Shown: positions 50,757 to 59,433 of the stretch, in pieces
Layout: each line of letters begins with the position of its first letter
Position numbering within the stretch: position 1 is the first letter of the stretch
NCBI RefSeq assembly: GCF_030268005.1
Contig: NZ_BRZC01000004.1
Coordinates: forward strand, 932,926-996,925
Direction of reading: 5' to 3'
DNA from: Microbacterium arabinogalactanolyticum
GTDB lineage: Bacteria; Actinomycetota; Actinomycetes; Actinomycetales; Microbacteriaceae
Length of the DNA: 64,000 nucleotides
Position numbers and translations under genes: made by a program
The notes under the pieces: generated by a model
What the model was told of the DNA's origin: nothing
Databases searched by the model: none
What the model saw: the letters and a program-made list of their open reading frames with translations, nothing else

Positions 50757-51928
50757 CCCCGACCACAGACTTCCGCGGCTCCCGCGTGATCCACTCCGCG
50801 CGGATCGTCGACGGTGACGGCAGCACCACCGAGAACGGCTGGGTGCGGTTCGAGGACGGCGTGGTCGTCGCACGCGGCACGGGCGCCGACTGGGCGGACG
50901 CCGACGACGTGATCGACGCGAGCACGGTCGCCGGAGCGGATGCTGTCCTCACCCCGGGCTTCATCGACATCCACGGGCACGGCGGAGCGGGCGCCGCCTA
51001 CGACGACGGCGCGGACGCGATCCGCACCGGGCGCGACATGCACCGCACCCACGGCACCACGCGCGCCGTCATCTCGCTGGTCACCGCATCCATCGACGAC
51101 CTCGCGCGCCAGGTGTCGGTCATCGCGGATCTCACCGAGTCGGATCCCGAGATCCTCGGCAGCCACCTGGAGGGCCCGTTCCTGGATCCGGGGCATCAGG
51201 GGGCGCACGAGCCGTCGCTGCTGCGCGCACCGGAGCCCGCCGACGTCGCGCGTCTGCTGGAGGCCGGGCGCGGAACCGTGCGCCAGGTGACCCTCGCCCC
51301 CGAGCTTCCCGGCGGGCTCGACGCGGTGCGCCAGATCGTGGCATCCGGCGCCGCCGTCGCCGTCGGTCACACCGACGCGGATGCAGATATCGCGCGGCAG
51401 GCGTTCGAAGCAGGCGCCACGATCCTCACGCACGCCTTCAACGCCATGAACGGCATCCACCACCGCGCGCCGGGGCCGATCCTCGTCGCGGCCGCAGACC
51501 ACAGGGTCGTGCTGGAGGGCATCGCCGACAACTTCCACCTCGACCCGCACGTGATCAAGCTGCTGTTCGATGCCGCCCCTGGCAGGGTGGCGCTGATCAC
51601 CGATGCCATGGCCGCAGCGGGCAGCGCCGACGGACACTACGACCTGGGTGCGGTCAAGGTCACCGTGAAGGACGGTATGGCGCGCGCCGACGACACCGGC
51701 TCGATCGCCGGCTCCACGCTCACGCAGGACGTCGCGCTGCGGCGCGCCGTCGAGGCCGGCGTCACCCTCGGCGAGGCCGTGCGCGCGCTGACCGCAACCC
51801 CGGCCGGTGCCGTCGGGTTCGGTGGTTCTCTCGGCCGGCTGCAGCCCGGGTACGCGGCGGACGCCGTGCTGCTGGACGGCGGCTTCGCGGTTCGCGGAGT
51901 GTGGGTCGGGGCTGCGGCATCCCGCTGA
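50753..51928 (+). CDS. nagA: N-acetylglucosamine-6-phosphate deacetylase
   Basis: A 391-residue amidohydrolase. Motifs are FIDIHGHGGAG, the metal ligand Glu in SHLEGPFLDP, His in VGHTDAD and in LTHAFNAMNGIHHR, and the catalytic Asp in LITDAMAAAG. It deacetylates GlcNAc-6-phosphate to glucosamine-6-phosphate, the substrate of NagB (56366-57145). It is co-transcribed with the GH20 gene. Confidence 0.95.
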   Translation: MTPTTDFRGSRVIHSARIVDGDGSTTENGWVRFEDGVVVARGTGADWADADDVIDASTVAGADAVLTPGFIDIHGHGGAGAAYDDGADAIRTGRDMHRTHGTTRAVISLVTASIDDLARQVSVIADLTESDPEILGSHLEGPFLDPGHQGAHEPSLLRAPEPADVARLLEAGRGTVRQVTLAPELPGGLDAVRQIVASGAAVAVGHTDADADIARQAFEAGATILTHAFNAMNGIHHRAPGPILVAAADHRVVLEGIADNFHLDPHVIKLLFDAAPGRVALITDAMAAAGSADGHYDLGAVKVTVKDGMARADDTGSIAGSTLTQDVALRRAVEAGVTLGEAVRALTATPAGAVGFGGSLGRLQPGYAADAVLLDGGFAVRGVWVGAAASR

Positions 51929-52003
51929 GCCGCGACGGACGGTCCGCCCCGCGGTGCCCGCCGCCCGGCCCGGTGAGCCGCCGGAAAGCGCCCGGACATG
52001 CGG

Positions 52004-52037
52004 GAGGCCGCTGCCTTTTCCCCAGTGCAGCGGCCTC
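52004..52037 (+). terminator. Hairpin terminator candidate after nagA
   Basis: GAGGCCGCTGC (52004-52014) pairs perfectly with GCAGCGGCCTC (52027-52037) around a 12-nt loop, about 75 nt after the nagA stop. No T-run follows, as is common in high-GC actinobacteria. Confidence 0.55.
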
Positions 52038-52232
52038 ACCTCCCCCGAGCCGACCGGCCGGAATCTCCTCCCCCGAGGATTCCGAGCCGGTCTCGACCCG
52101 GCGCGATACCCCGTGCGCCGATGTCACCTGACACCCCGCCCCCCGGTGGCGTGTCAGGCATGCTCTACGAGAAGAGATGCAGTCGGCCACGGTTCATTAC
52201 GCGGTTTCCAGAAGTTTTTTCGCGGATGTTCG

Positions 52233-52247
52233 TGGGAGCGCTCTCCA
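52233..52247. promoter_or_regulatory. LacI/CebR-like operator, site 1
   Basis: TGGGAGCGCTCTCCA resembles the known actinobacterial LacI-family (CebR) operator TGGGAGCGCTCCCA with one inserted base. It lies 146 nt upstream of the sigma/anti-sigma gene. No LacI regulator is encoded in the window, so the binding factor would be elsewhere. Confidence 0.4.
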
Positions 52248-52358
52248 CAGGATTCGGGCGGGGGTGGCCTCAGGAACGTTTTCGGGTCAGAATGGAGAAG
52301 ACGCGTGATGAAATCCCCTCCCACGCGTCTCTTCTTGTGAGGGCGCCTCAGCTGGGTA

Positions 52359-52372
52359 TGAGAGCGTTCCCA
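52359..52372. promoter_or_regulatory. LacI/CebR-like operator, site 2
   Basis: TGAGAGCGTTCCCA matches TGGGAGCGCTCCCA at 12 of 14 positions and lies 20 nt before the GTG start of the sigma/anti-sigma gene. A bound protein here would block transcription of, or initiation into, that gene. Confidence 0.4.
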
Positions 52373-52392
52373 GGAACAAGACGAAGGAAGAC

Positions 52393-54171
52393 GTGGAAGA
52401 CCAGAGTCCAGCAAGGTCAGCAGCGGCTGACGCCGACCTCGTGCTGCGCACCCGCTCGGGTGACGCCGAGGCGTTCGGCGAACTCTGGCGACGCCACTAC
52501 CGATCGGGGATGACGGTCGCCCGGTCGGTCACCTCCTCGATCGACCCCGACGACCTCGTGCAGGAGTCGTACTCCCGCATCTACCAGGCCATCCTCAAGG
52601 GCGGCGGCCCGAACGGGTCGTTCCGCGCGTATCTCTTCACCAGCATCCGCAACACCGCGGCCGCGTGGGGCCGGGCCCGTCGCGAGACGGCGATCGACGA
52701 GCTCGAGACGGTTGCCGATCCTGCCAGCACCGACAGCGCCGCGAACGAGGAACTGGACCGCGGCCTGACCGCGCAGGCGTTCCGCTCCCTCCCCTCGCGC
52801 TGGCAGGAGGTGCTCTGGTACTCCGAGATCGAGCAGATGAAGCCCGCCGCGATCGGCGCACTGCTCGGCATGAGCGCCGGCGCCGTGTCACAGTTGACGT
52901 TCCGCGCCCGCGAGGGTCTGCGAGAGGCCTGGATCCAGGCGCACCTGCGCAGCGTCGGCGAGGGGTCCGAGTGCCAGTGGACGATCGAGCACCTCGGCGC
53001 CTACTCACGCGGCAACCTGGGAGTCCGGGCGCAGCAGCGCGTCGACGATCACCTCGAGGGCTGCGCACGCTGCATGATCGTCGCAGCAGAGGCGAAGGAC
53101 GTGTCCAGCCGTCTCGCGCTCGTCCTGCTCCCCCTGGTTCTGGGAGTCACCGGCGCATCCGCCTATCTCGCCGCCCTGCAGGGCGGCGGAACGCCGCTCG
53201 TCGCCCTGGCCGCCATGCCGTCGAGCGTCGTCGAGGGCGCGGTCGTGGTCGGCACCACAGGCAGCGGAGTCGCTGCGGGTACCGCCCTCACGGGTGGATC
53301 GGCCGGATCCGGTGCAGCCGGAGGATCCGGCACGTCGAGCGCTTCCGCCTCGATGCCGGGCATCGGCGCGCTGGTGGGCGCAGGCTCGGCCGCGCTCGTC
53401 ATCGCCGGTGTGGTCGCCGCCGCCGCGGTCGTGCCCGGGATGCTCAGCGGAGCCCCTGCGACCTCCCAGCCCAGCGCCTCCGAGTCCGAGCCCTCGTCGA
53501 TCTCCTCCGAGGTCGTGCCCGACTCCACGATGTCGGCAGACACCCCGATGGTGATCGACGTCGAAGAGCAGCCTCCGGCACCCAAGGACGACACCGAGGT
53601 CAAGGCCGACCCCCAGCCTCCCGCGCCTCCGCAGCACGCGGACGTCACGGAGCCGGCCATCACGAAGCCCGCGCCGACGCCCACTCCCACGCCGACGCCC
53701 AGCCCGGATCCGACGCCCACGCCCGAGCCGACGCCGACGCCGACGCCCGACCCTGGTGAAGACGGCGGCGCGGTCGACCCCGGCACGGATCCCGGCGGCG
53801 AGACCCCGGAAGCGCAGGAACTGACGTGGGGCACCGCCGATGTCGTGATCGACGCGCAGCTCCACACTCACTACCTGATCCCGGTTCAGGGGACGCCTGG
53901 AAGCGTCGTGCAGGTGTGGATGGATGCCGTCCCGGCCCGCGGCGCTGAGTTGACTCTGTCATCCGACGGAACCGGGACCGCTGATCTGCGCCCCAACGCC
54001 CAGCAGCTTCTCACCAATGCCGAGGTGGGGTTCCGCTATGTCGTCGAGGGTGTCCCCGGCGACTGGAGCTCGACCAGCCTGTGGTCGCTCCACCCGCTCC
54101 TGGGCGCGCCGGCAACCGAGCCTGCTCCAGAGCAGCCGGCCACGGCGACCCCGACGCCGCCCGCCGAATAG
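52393..54171 (+). CDS. ECF sigma factor fused to anti-sigma zinc finger, membrane segment and Pro-rich exported domain
   Basis: A 592-residue single polypeptide. Residues 15-95 are sigma region 2 (DPDDLVQESYSRIYQAI), 125-182 region 4 (LPSRWQEVLWYSEIEQM, AIGALLGMSAGAVSQLT), and 198-229 a ZAS anti-sigma motif (HLGAYSRGNL, then His220-x3-Cys224-x2-Cys227). A membrane segment covers 240-262 and a second hydrophobic stretch 325-352. A Thr/Pro repeat tract (about 430-460) leads to a C-terminal beta-rich domain. The sigma factor therefore seems tethered to the membrane and restrained in cis. Start is a GTG at 52393 with GAAGGAAG upstream. Confidence 0.9.
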   Translation: MEDQSPARSAAADADLVLRTRSGDAEAFGELWRRHYRSGMTVARSVTSSIDPDDLVQESYSRIYQAILKGGGPNGSFRAYLFTSIRNTAAAWGRARRETAIDELETVADPASTDSAANEELDRGLTAQAFRSLPSRWQEVLWYSEIEQMKPAAIGALLGMSAGAVSQLTFRAREGLREAWIQAHLRSVGEGSECQWTIEHLGAYSRGNLGVRAQQRVDDHLEGCARCMIVAAEAKDVSSRLALVLLPLVLGVTGASAYLAALQGGGTPLVALAAMPSSVVEGAVVVGTTGSGVAAGTALTGGSAGSGAAGGSGTSSASASMPGIGALVGAGSAALVIAGVVAAAAVVPGMLSGAPATSQPSASESEPSSISSEVVPDSTMSADTPMVIDVEEQPPAPKDDTEVKADPQPPAPPQHADVTEPAITKPAPTPTPTPTPSPDPTPTPEPTPTPTPDPGEDGGAVDPGTDPGGETPEAQELTWGTADVVIDAQLHTHYLIPVQGTPGSVVQVWMDAVPARGAELTLSSDGTGTADLRPNAQQLLTNAEVGFRYVVEGVPGDWSSTSLWSLHPLLGAPATEPAPEQPATATPTPPAE

Positions 54172-54181
54172 ACTTGAGGGC

Positions 54182-54553
54182 ATGTCGCAGGATCCCGTCG
54201 TCGCCGCCGGCGTGAGCCGCCGCCCCCTCACCGCACTGGACCTCATCCGCGTGGTCGTGCTGCTGGCCGCGCTCATCACCTTCGCGCTGTGGGGCTTCGG
54301 CTCGTGGCCCCTGCCCTGGAACATCGTGGTCGGCATCGGCGCTCCCGTCGTCACGCTCCTGGTGTGGGCGCTGTTCCTGTCGCCGCGCGCCGTGCTCCAC
54401 CTGCATCCGTTCCTCCGTGCCCTGGTCGAGCTCCTCATCTACGTCGCCGTGACGCTCGCCTGGTGGTCGCTGGGGCACGCCTGGATGGGGCTCGCCTTCG
54501 CGGTCGTCGCCGTCACCGCGGGTGTGATCGCCGGACGCCGCACCCTGGCATGA
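54182..54553 (+). CDS. DUF2568 (YrdB-family) small membrane protein
   Basis: A 123-residue protein with four hydrophobic segments (about 22-42, 48-66, 78-95, 98-118). The pattern LTALDLIRVVVLLAALITFALWGFG and the conserved HPFLRALVELLIY match DUF2568, of unknown function. It lies 10 nt after the sigma gene and overlaps the oxidase gene by 4 nt. Confidence 0.8.
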   Translation: MSQDPVVAAGVSRRPLTALDLIRVVVLLAALITFALWGFGSWPLPWNIVVGIGAPVVTLLVWALFLSPRAVLHLHPFLRALVELLIYVAVTLAWWSLGHAWMGLAFAVVAVTAGVIAGRRTLA

Positions 54554-55911
54554 GCGTCCTCGAGCTGCTGCGGCAGGACCTCGGCGACATCGTCGACACC
54601 TCCGCCGAGTCCCTCGAGGCGGCGCGCGCGGACCGCAGCGGCCACCGCTCCCCCGGACGGCCGCTCGCCGTCGTCCGCGCCCGCACGGTCGAAGACGTCC
54701 AGCGCACGCTGCGCATCGCATCGGCGACCGCCACCTCCGTGGTCGTGCGCGGCGCGGGCACCGGCCTCGCCGGCGCCGCGAACGCCGGGCCCGGCCAGAT
54801 CGTGCTGTCCACCGCGGAGATGGACCGCGTCATCGAGGTGCGCCCCGACGACCTGCTCGCGGTCGTCGAGCCGGGCATCCTCAACGCGACGCTGAACGCG
54901 CAGCTCGCGGAGCACGACGTGTGGTGGGCACCGGATCCCGCCAGCCGCGAGATCTCGACCGTGGGCGGAAACATCGCCACGGGCGCAGGCGGACTGCTCT
55001 GCGCGAAGTACGGCGTCGTCCGCGACGCGGTGCTGGGCGTGGACCTGGTGCTCGCCGACGGCCGACTGCTGCGCCTCGGCCATCGCACGGTGAAGGGAGT
55101 CACCGGACTGGACCTCACGTCGCTGGTGATCGGCTCGGAGGGGCGGCTGGGCGTGATCGTCGGCGCGACGCTGAAGCTGCGCCGGCTCGTGGAGGGCGGC
55201 ACCTGCACGATCACGGCGACCTTCGATTCGGTCCGCGACGCCGCCGCGGCCTCGGCCGCGGTCACCGCCTCCGGCGCCCAGCCGGCCATCATGGAGCTCA
55301 TGGACGCCCGCATGCTCGCGGCCGTGCACGATCTTCTGGGTCTGCCCGTCTCCGACGCCGGGACATCGCAGCTCACCATCCAGACCGACGGTCCGGGCGC
55401 CCGAGAGGAGGCCGCGCGCATCGTGGAGGTGCTCCGGGCGGCCGGCGGCGCAGTGGTCGAGACCGATGACCCGGTGGAGGGTGAGCGTCTGCTCGCCATC
55501 CGCCGCTCCACGCACCCTGCGCTGGCCGCGCTGGGCACGACGCTGATCGAGGACGTCGCCGTGCCGCGCAGCGCGATGCCCGCGATGTTCGACGAGATCG
55601 CACGCATCGAGCAGGAGTACGGCGTCGTCATACCGACGGTCGCGCACGCCGGCGACGGCAACCTGCATCCGAACTTCATCTTCGACGGTGACGAGGTCCC
55701 CGATCACATCTGGGACGCCGCCGGTGAGCTGTTCCGCGCCGCGATCCGCCTCGGCGGCACGCTGACCGGCGAGCACGGCATCGGGATGCTCAAGAGCCGC
55801 TGGCTGGCCGAGGAGCTGGGCGAGGACCAGTGGCGGATCCAGCGCGACATCATGCGCGTCTTCGATCCGCAGGGGATCCTGAATCCCGGGAAGGTGTTCT
55901 CCGATGCCTGA
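54550..55911 (+). CDS. FAD-linked oxidase (GlcD/D-lactate dehydrogenase-like)
   Basis: A 453-residue flavoprotein with a PCMH FAD-binding domain (residues 35-215; VVVRGAGTGLAGAAN, TVGGNIATGAGGLLCAKYG, IGSEGRLGVI) and a C-terminal FAD oxidase domain containing VAHAGDGNLHPNFI and GTLTGEHGIGMLKSRWL. Members oxidise glycolate, D-lactate or other 2-hydroxy acids. It overlaps its neighbours by 4 and 8 nt. Confidence 0.92.
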   Translation: MSVLELLRQDLGDIVDTSAESLEAARADRSGHRSPGRPLAVVRARTVEDVQRTLRIASATATSVVVRGAGTGLAGAANAGPGQIVLSTAEMDRVIEVRPDDLLAVVEPGILNATLNAQLAEHDVWWAPDPASREISTVGGNIATGAGGLLCAKYGVVRDAVLGVDLVLADGRLLRLGHRTVKGVTGLDLTSLVIGSEGRLGVIVGATLKLRRLVEGGTCTITATFDSVRDAAAASAAVTASGAQPAIMELMDARMLAAVHDLLGLPVSDAGTSQLTIQTDGPGAREEAARIVEVLRAAGGAVVETDDPVEGERLLAIRRSTHPALAALGTTLIEDVAVPRSAMPAMFDEIARIEQEYGVVIPTVAHAGDGNLHPNFIFDGDEVPDHIWDAAGELFRAAIRLGGTLTGEHGIGMLKSRWLAEELGEDQWRIQRDIMRVFDPQGILNPGKVFSDA

Positions 55912-56299
55912 CATCCGTGTCAGCGCCGCCGTGATCGTCGACCGCATGGGCCGCGTGCTCGTGGTCCGCAAGCAGGGCACCACCCGCTTCATGCAGCCCG
56001 GCGGCAAGCCCGAGCCCGGCGAGACCGCGGCGCAGACGCTGATCCGCGAACTCGACGAGGAGCTCTCGCTGCACGTCGAGGAGTCCGATCTCGAGCCGCT
56101 GGGGACCTTCGTCTCCGCGGCGGCCAACGAGCCGGGTCACCGGGTGATCGCGGATGCCTTCGCGATGCATGCGGAGCCGGAGGACGTCGTCGTGCAGGCC
56201 GAGCTCGCAGAGCTGCGATGGCTGGAGCCCGGCGACCGCACGAGCGTGCCGCTGGCACCGCTCAGCGAGGAGCACCTGCTGGCGTTCGCCTGGCGCTGA
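55904..56299 (+). CDS. NUDIX hydrolase
   Basis: A 131-residue NUDIX protein. The NUDIX box is complete (GGKPEPGETAAQTLIRELDE then EL). Members hydrolyse nucleoside diphosphates linked to another moiety; MutT-like cleaning of oxidised nucleotides is possible but not shown. It overlaps the oxidase gene by 8 nt. Confidence 0.92.
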   Translation: MPDIRVSAAVIVDRMGRVLVVRKQGTTRFMQPGGKPEPGETAAQTLIRELDEELSLHVEESDLEPLGTFVSAAANEPGHRVIADAFAMHAEPEDVVVQAELAELRWLEPGDRTSVPLAPLSEEHLLAFAWR

Positions 56300-56324
56300 C
56301 GCCGGCAGACAGCCCGAGGTCGGA

Positions 56325-56357
56325 CGCTCGGCCCGCCGCCTCGCGGCGAGCCGAGCG
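56325..56357. terminator. Bidirectional hairpin between NUDIX gene and nagB
   Basis: The stem CGCTCGGC-c-CGCCGC (56325-56339) pairs with GCGGCG-a-GCCGAGCG (56343-56357) with one mismatch and a 3-nt loop. It lies in the 66-nt gap between convergent genes. No T-run on either side. Confidence 0.6.
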
Positions 56358-56365
56358 CGCAGGGA

Positions 56366-57145
56366 TCAGAGCCCCTGCCAGGCCGGCTTGTTCGCGTAGG
56401 TGTAGCGGTAGTAGTCGGCCAGCTGCAGCTTCGACGCGGCCGCCTCGTCGACCACCACGGTCACGTGCGGGTGCAGCTGGATCGCGGATGCCGGGATCAT
56501 CGCGCTGACCGGGCCCTCGAGCGCCGCGGCCACCGCATCCGCCTTGCCCTCGCCGAACGCGAGCAGCACGAGGTGACGCGCGCGCAGGATCGTCCCGAGC
56601 CCCTGCGTGATGCAGTGCTGGGGCACGTCATGGATCGAGTCGAAGAAGCGCGCGTTGTCCTGCCGGGTCTGCTCCGTGAGCGTCTTGATGCGGGTGGTCG
56701 ACGCGAACGACGAGCCGGGCTCGTTGAAGCCGATGTGGCCGTCGGTGCCGATGCCGAGGATCTGCAGGTCCACGCCGCCCGCGGCGATGATGGCCGCGTC
56801 GTAGTCGTCGCCCGCGTGCTCGATCGTCTCGACGGCCCCGTTGGGGACGTGGATCAGCTCGGGGTCGAGGCCGAGCGGCTCGATGACCTCACGGGTGATG
56901 ACCGAGCGGTAGCTCTCCGGATGCGCGGGATCGATGCCCACGTACTCGTCCAGGGCGAAGCCGCGCACGTGGGACACGTCATGCCCCGCGAGACGCTCGC
57001 GCAGTGCCTGGTAGACCGGCAGCGGAGTCGACCCGGTGGCCAGTCCCAGCACGGGCTCGGCGACGGTGTCGATGAGGTGCACGATCTCGTCGGCGACCAG
57101 CGCTCCGGCGGTCTCCTTGCTCGCGGTGATGACGACTTCAGCCAT
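56366..57145 (-). CDS. nagB: Glucosamine-6-phosphate deaminase
   Basis: A 259-residue enzyme converting glucosamine-6-phosphate to fructose-6-phosphate and ammonia. Key segments: VLGLATGSTPLPVYQAL, FALDEYVGID (catalytic Asp) and GIGTDGHIGFNEPGSSF. The ATG at 57145 is used; the longer frame lies inside the ROK kinase gene. It overlaps that gene by 8 nt. Confidence 0.96.
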   Translation of the reverse strand: MAEVVITASKETAGALVADEIVHLIDTVAEPVLGLATGSTPLPVYQALRERLAGHDVSHVRGFALDEYVGIDPAHPESYRSVITREVIEPLGLDPELIHVPNGAVETIEHAGDDYDAAIIAAGGVDLQILGIGTDGHIGFNEPGSSFASTTRIKTLTEQTRQDNARFFDSIHDVPQHCITQGLGTILRARHLVLLAFGEGKADAVAAALEGPVSAMIPASAIQLHPHVTVVVDEAAASKLQLADYYRYTYANKPAWQGL

Positions 57146-58088
57146 GAGGGACTGTCTCCTTGTCTCGGACGTCGGTACCCGCGGATGCGGATCCCAGCAG
57201 GGCGGCGCCGATGGCCGCCACCGGCGAGTCCGCCGGAAGCATCTCGATTCTCTCATCGAGCCGCAGTGACCGCAGGAACGGCGACGACGCCGCTTCCTCC
57301 TGCAGGGTGGCGCGGATGCCAGGGCCGATGCGGTCGGCGAGTGCGCTGAGCCCTCCGCCGATGACGACGGTCTCGACGTCGGCGGTGAGCACCAGGGCGC
57401 GCACGGCGGCTGCGGCACCGCGCTGCAGATCGAGTCGGAGGGCGGATGCTGTGGCATCCCCGGCATCCGCGGCATCCAGGATGTCCTTGACGGGGAGGTC
57501 TCCGCCTCTCCCCCAGGCCCGCGCCAGGGCGCCGCCTCCGCACAGCGTCTCGATGCAGCCGCGCTGCCCGCATCCGCACACCCGTCCGAGCGGGTCGACC
57601 ACGAGATGCCCGACCTCGCCGGCCGTCCCCCGCGCGCCGCGCCAGATGCGCCCGTCGATCACGATTCCCGCAGCGACGCCGGTGCCGAGGTTCAGATAGG
57701 CCATCGGGCGCGTGTCGCCGCGGAGCGCGGCCGCGCCCAGCGCAGCCGCCTTCACGTCGTTCTCGACCTGGCTCGGGATGCCGGTCGCCTCGTGCACGCG
57801 GGTTGCGACGTCCAGTTCCTCGACGCCGAGGTTCACGGCGTGCAGCACCCGTCCGTGCTCGGCATCCACGAGCCCCGGGATCCCGACGCCGATCGAGCTC
57901 ACCGACCGACCCGCGGGCAGCTGCGCCCGCAGGGCGCTGACAGCATGCAGGATGCCGTCGATGACGGCGGTCCCGCCCCATCCGGTCGGGATGCGCACGC
58001 TCCCGAGGGCGACGCCGTCGGAATCCAGCGCGATCCCGGCGATCTTCGTGCCGCCCACGTCCAGGCCGATGCGCACGACCGCGCTCAC
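57138..58088 (-). CDS. ROK-family sugar kinase (probable GlcNAc kinase)
   Basis: A 316-residue ROK kinase: ATP motif LDVGGTKIAGIAL, catalytic Asp in SQVENDVKAAALG and the zinc motif CGCGQRGCIETL. It lacks a helix-turn-helix, unlike its neighbour. With nagB downstream it probably phosphorylates N-acetylglucosamine released by the cytosolic hexosaminidase. Start is a GTG at 58088 overlapping the repressor stop as GTGA; a second GTG lies 12 nt later. Confidence 0.88.
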   Translation of the reverse strand: MSAVVRIGLDVGGTKIAGIALDSDGVALGSVRIPTGWGGTAVIDGILHAVSALRAQLPAGRSVSSIGVGIPGLVDAEHGRVLHAVNLGVEELDVATRVHEATGIPSQVENDVKAAALGAAALRGDTRPMAYLNLGTGVAAGIVIDGRIWRGARGTAGEVGHLVVDPLGRVCGCGQRGCIETLCGGGALARAWGRGGDLPVKDILDAADAGDATASALRLDLQRGAAAAVRALVLTADVETVVIGGGLSALADRIGPGIRATLQEEAASSPFLRSLRLDERIEMLPADSPVAAIGAALLGSASAGTDVRDKETVPHG

Positions 58089-59257
58089 GACACGCCCAGC
58101 TGGGCGGCGAGCACCGTGACGACCGCGCCGCGGACCACGATGTCGTCCTGCTTGCTGAGACGGATGGGCACGTCGGCGAACACGCCCTCCAGCGTGCGGT
58201 CGTGCAGCGCCCGGGTCGCGGCGTCCAGGAACACGCCGTCGAACAGCTCGGCGGGGCCGGCGATGACCACCTCGGCCAGGTCGAGCGCCGCCACGATCAA
58301 TGCGATCGCCATGCCCAGGCGGGTACCCGCGTCGGCCAGGATCTCGCCGCGGCGCTCCGGTGCAGCGGCGGTCTCGGCGAGCAGGCGGGGGACGTTCACC
58401 CACGCCTCCAGGCATCCGATCCGCCCGCACGAGCACAGCGGGCCGCCGTCGGTCCCGACGACGACGTGTCCGATCTCACCCGCCGCGAAGCGGGCGCCGA
58501 CCAGCGGACGCCCGCCGGTGATCACTCCCGCGCCGACGCCGCGGTCGATGCGGATGAGCATGAGGTCGGAGCGCGCCTCGCCGAACGTGTACTCCGCGAG
58601 GATCGCGGCGTTCGCGTCGTTGCCGACCATCACCGGGAGACCGAGATCCTCGGTGAGCCGCCGCTCGAGCGGGAAGTCCTGCCACGCGAGGTTCGACGCG
58701 TTGATGATCAGTCCGTCCGAGCGCACGACGCCGGGGCTGCCGATGCCGACACCGAGCACGGGGCGGGTCGCGGATGTCGCGAGCCGCCGTGCCAGGTCCA
58801 CCACCGCCTGGTAGGTGTGCTCCGCGTCGCGTTCCTCGGGAAGCGGCGTCGAATGGCTGACGAGCGTGCGTCCGCCGAGGTCGAGCACGGAACCGGTGAA
58901 TTCGGATGCGCCGGACAGATCGATGCCGATGACCTGGTGGCCCTCGCGATCGATGTCGATCTCGATCGGGGGCTTCCCCGGGCCCGCCGCCTCGCGGACG
59001 CCGATCTCGTGGATGATGCCGTCGGCGATGGACTCCGCGACCAGATCGGAGATGGTCACCCGGGTGAGTCCCGTCTCGCGGGCCAGGTCCGCTCGGCTCA
59101 TCGCACCGCGGTGGTACAGCGTCTGCAGCACCAGGGAGCGGTTGTGCGCGCGCGCCTGCTCCGGCAGCACCTTGGCCGAGCTGCGCAGGCGCCGTCCCGA
59201 GCCGAAGGCGACGAGCTCCTCACCGAGCGCGACCCGCTGTCCGTGTGACGATTCCAT
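58085..59257 (-). CDS. ROK-family transcriptional repressor (NagC-like)
   Basis: A 390-residue regulator with an N-terminal winged helix (residues 35-95; MSRADLARETGLTRVTISDLV) and a C-terminal ROK sugar-binding domain with the zinc motif CSCGRIGCLEAW. It heads the repressor-kinase-nagB operon. An inverted repeat (59254-59284) includes its own start codon, suggesting autorepression; the sensed sugar is probably GlcNAc or its phosphate. Confidence 0.9.
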   Translation of the reverse strand: MESSHGQRVALGEELVAFGSGRRLRSSAKVLPEQARAHNRSLVLQTLYHRGAMSRADLARETGLTRVTISDLVAESIADGIIHEIGVREAAGPGKPPIEIDIDREGHQVIGIDLSGASEFTGSVLDLGGRTLVSHSTPLPEERDAEHTYQAVVDLARRLATSATRPVLGVGIGSPGVVRSDGLIINASNLAWQDFPLERRLTEDLGLPVMVGNDANAAILAEYTFGEARSDLMLIRIDRGVGAGVITGGRPLVGARFAAGEIGHVVVGTDGGPLCSCGRIGCLEAWVNVPRLLAETAAAPERRGEILADAGTRLGMAIALIVAALDLAEVVIAGPAELFDGVFLDAATRALHDRTLEGVFADVPIRLSKQDDIVVRGAVVTVLAAQLGVS

Positions 59258-59284
59258 GTTTGTTAGTACACCTTACGAACATGG
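59254..59284. promoter_or_regulatory. Inverted repeat over the ROK repressor start
   Basis: CCATGTT (59254-59260) and AACATGG (59278-59284) are perfect arms; inside, TTTGTTAG and CTTACGAA continue the symmetry at 6 of 8 positions. It overlaps the repressor start codon and lies about 150 nt upstream of the L,D-transpeptidase gene. Confidence 0.6.
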
Positions 59285-59433
59285 TCGAGCGCAAGAGGCG
59301 ACGGGGTGCAGCGCGCAGGTTACCGAAACGTTACTGCAGATGTCCACTCGCGGGCCCGACCGCCACACCGCGACCCGCGCCGTTCCCGTACCATGAAGAG
59401 TCAGTCACGTCTATCCAAATGGGGGGTGAGTCC

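Larger units (their letters stand above)
51929..52392. other. 464-nt gap: three hairpins, then the sigma-gene leader
   Basis: The left half holds three hairpins: 52004-52037 (11-bp perfect stem), 52059-52084 (7-bp arms with inner pairing) and 52127-52158 (12 of 14 paired, CCCC loop). The right half holds two LacI-type palindromes (52233-52247 and 52359-52372) and an inverted repeat around GACGCGTG/CACGCGTC near 52300-52327. I find no supportable gene; the short frames here look like chance. Confidence 0.6.

Noticed and set aside
51998..52513. Small open frames in the gap between nagA and the sigma gene
   Set aside because: They run through hairpins and operators, lack ribosome-binding sites and have no recognisable family.
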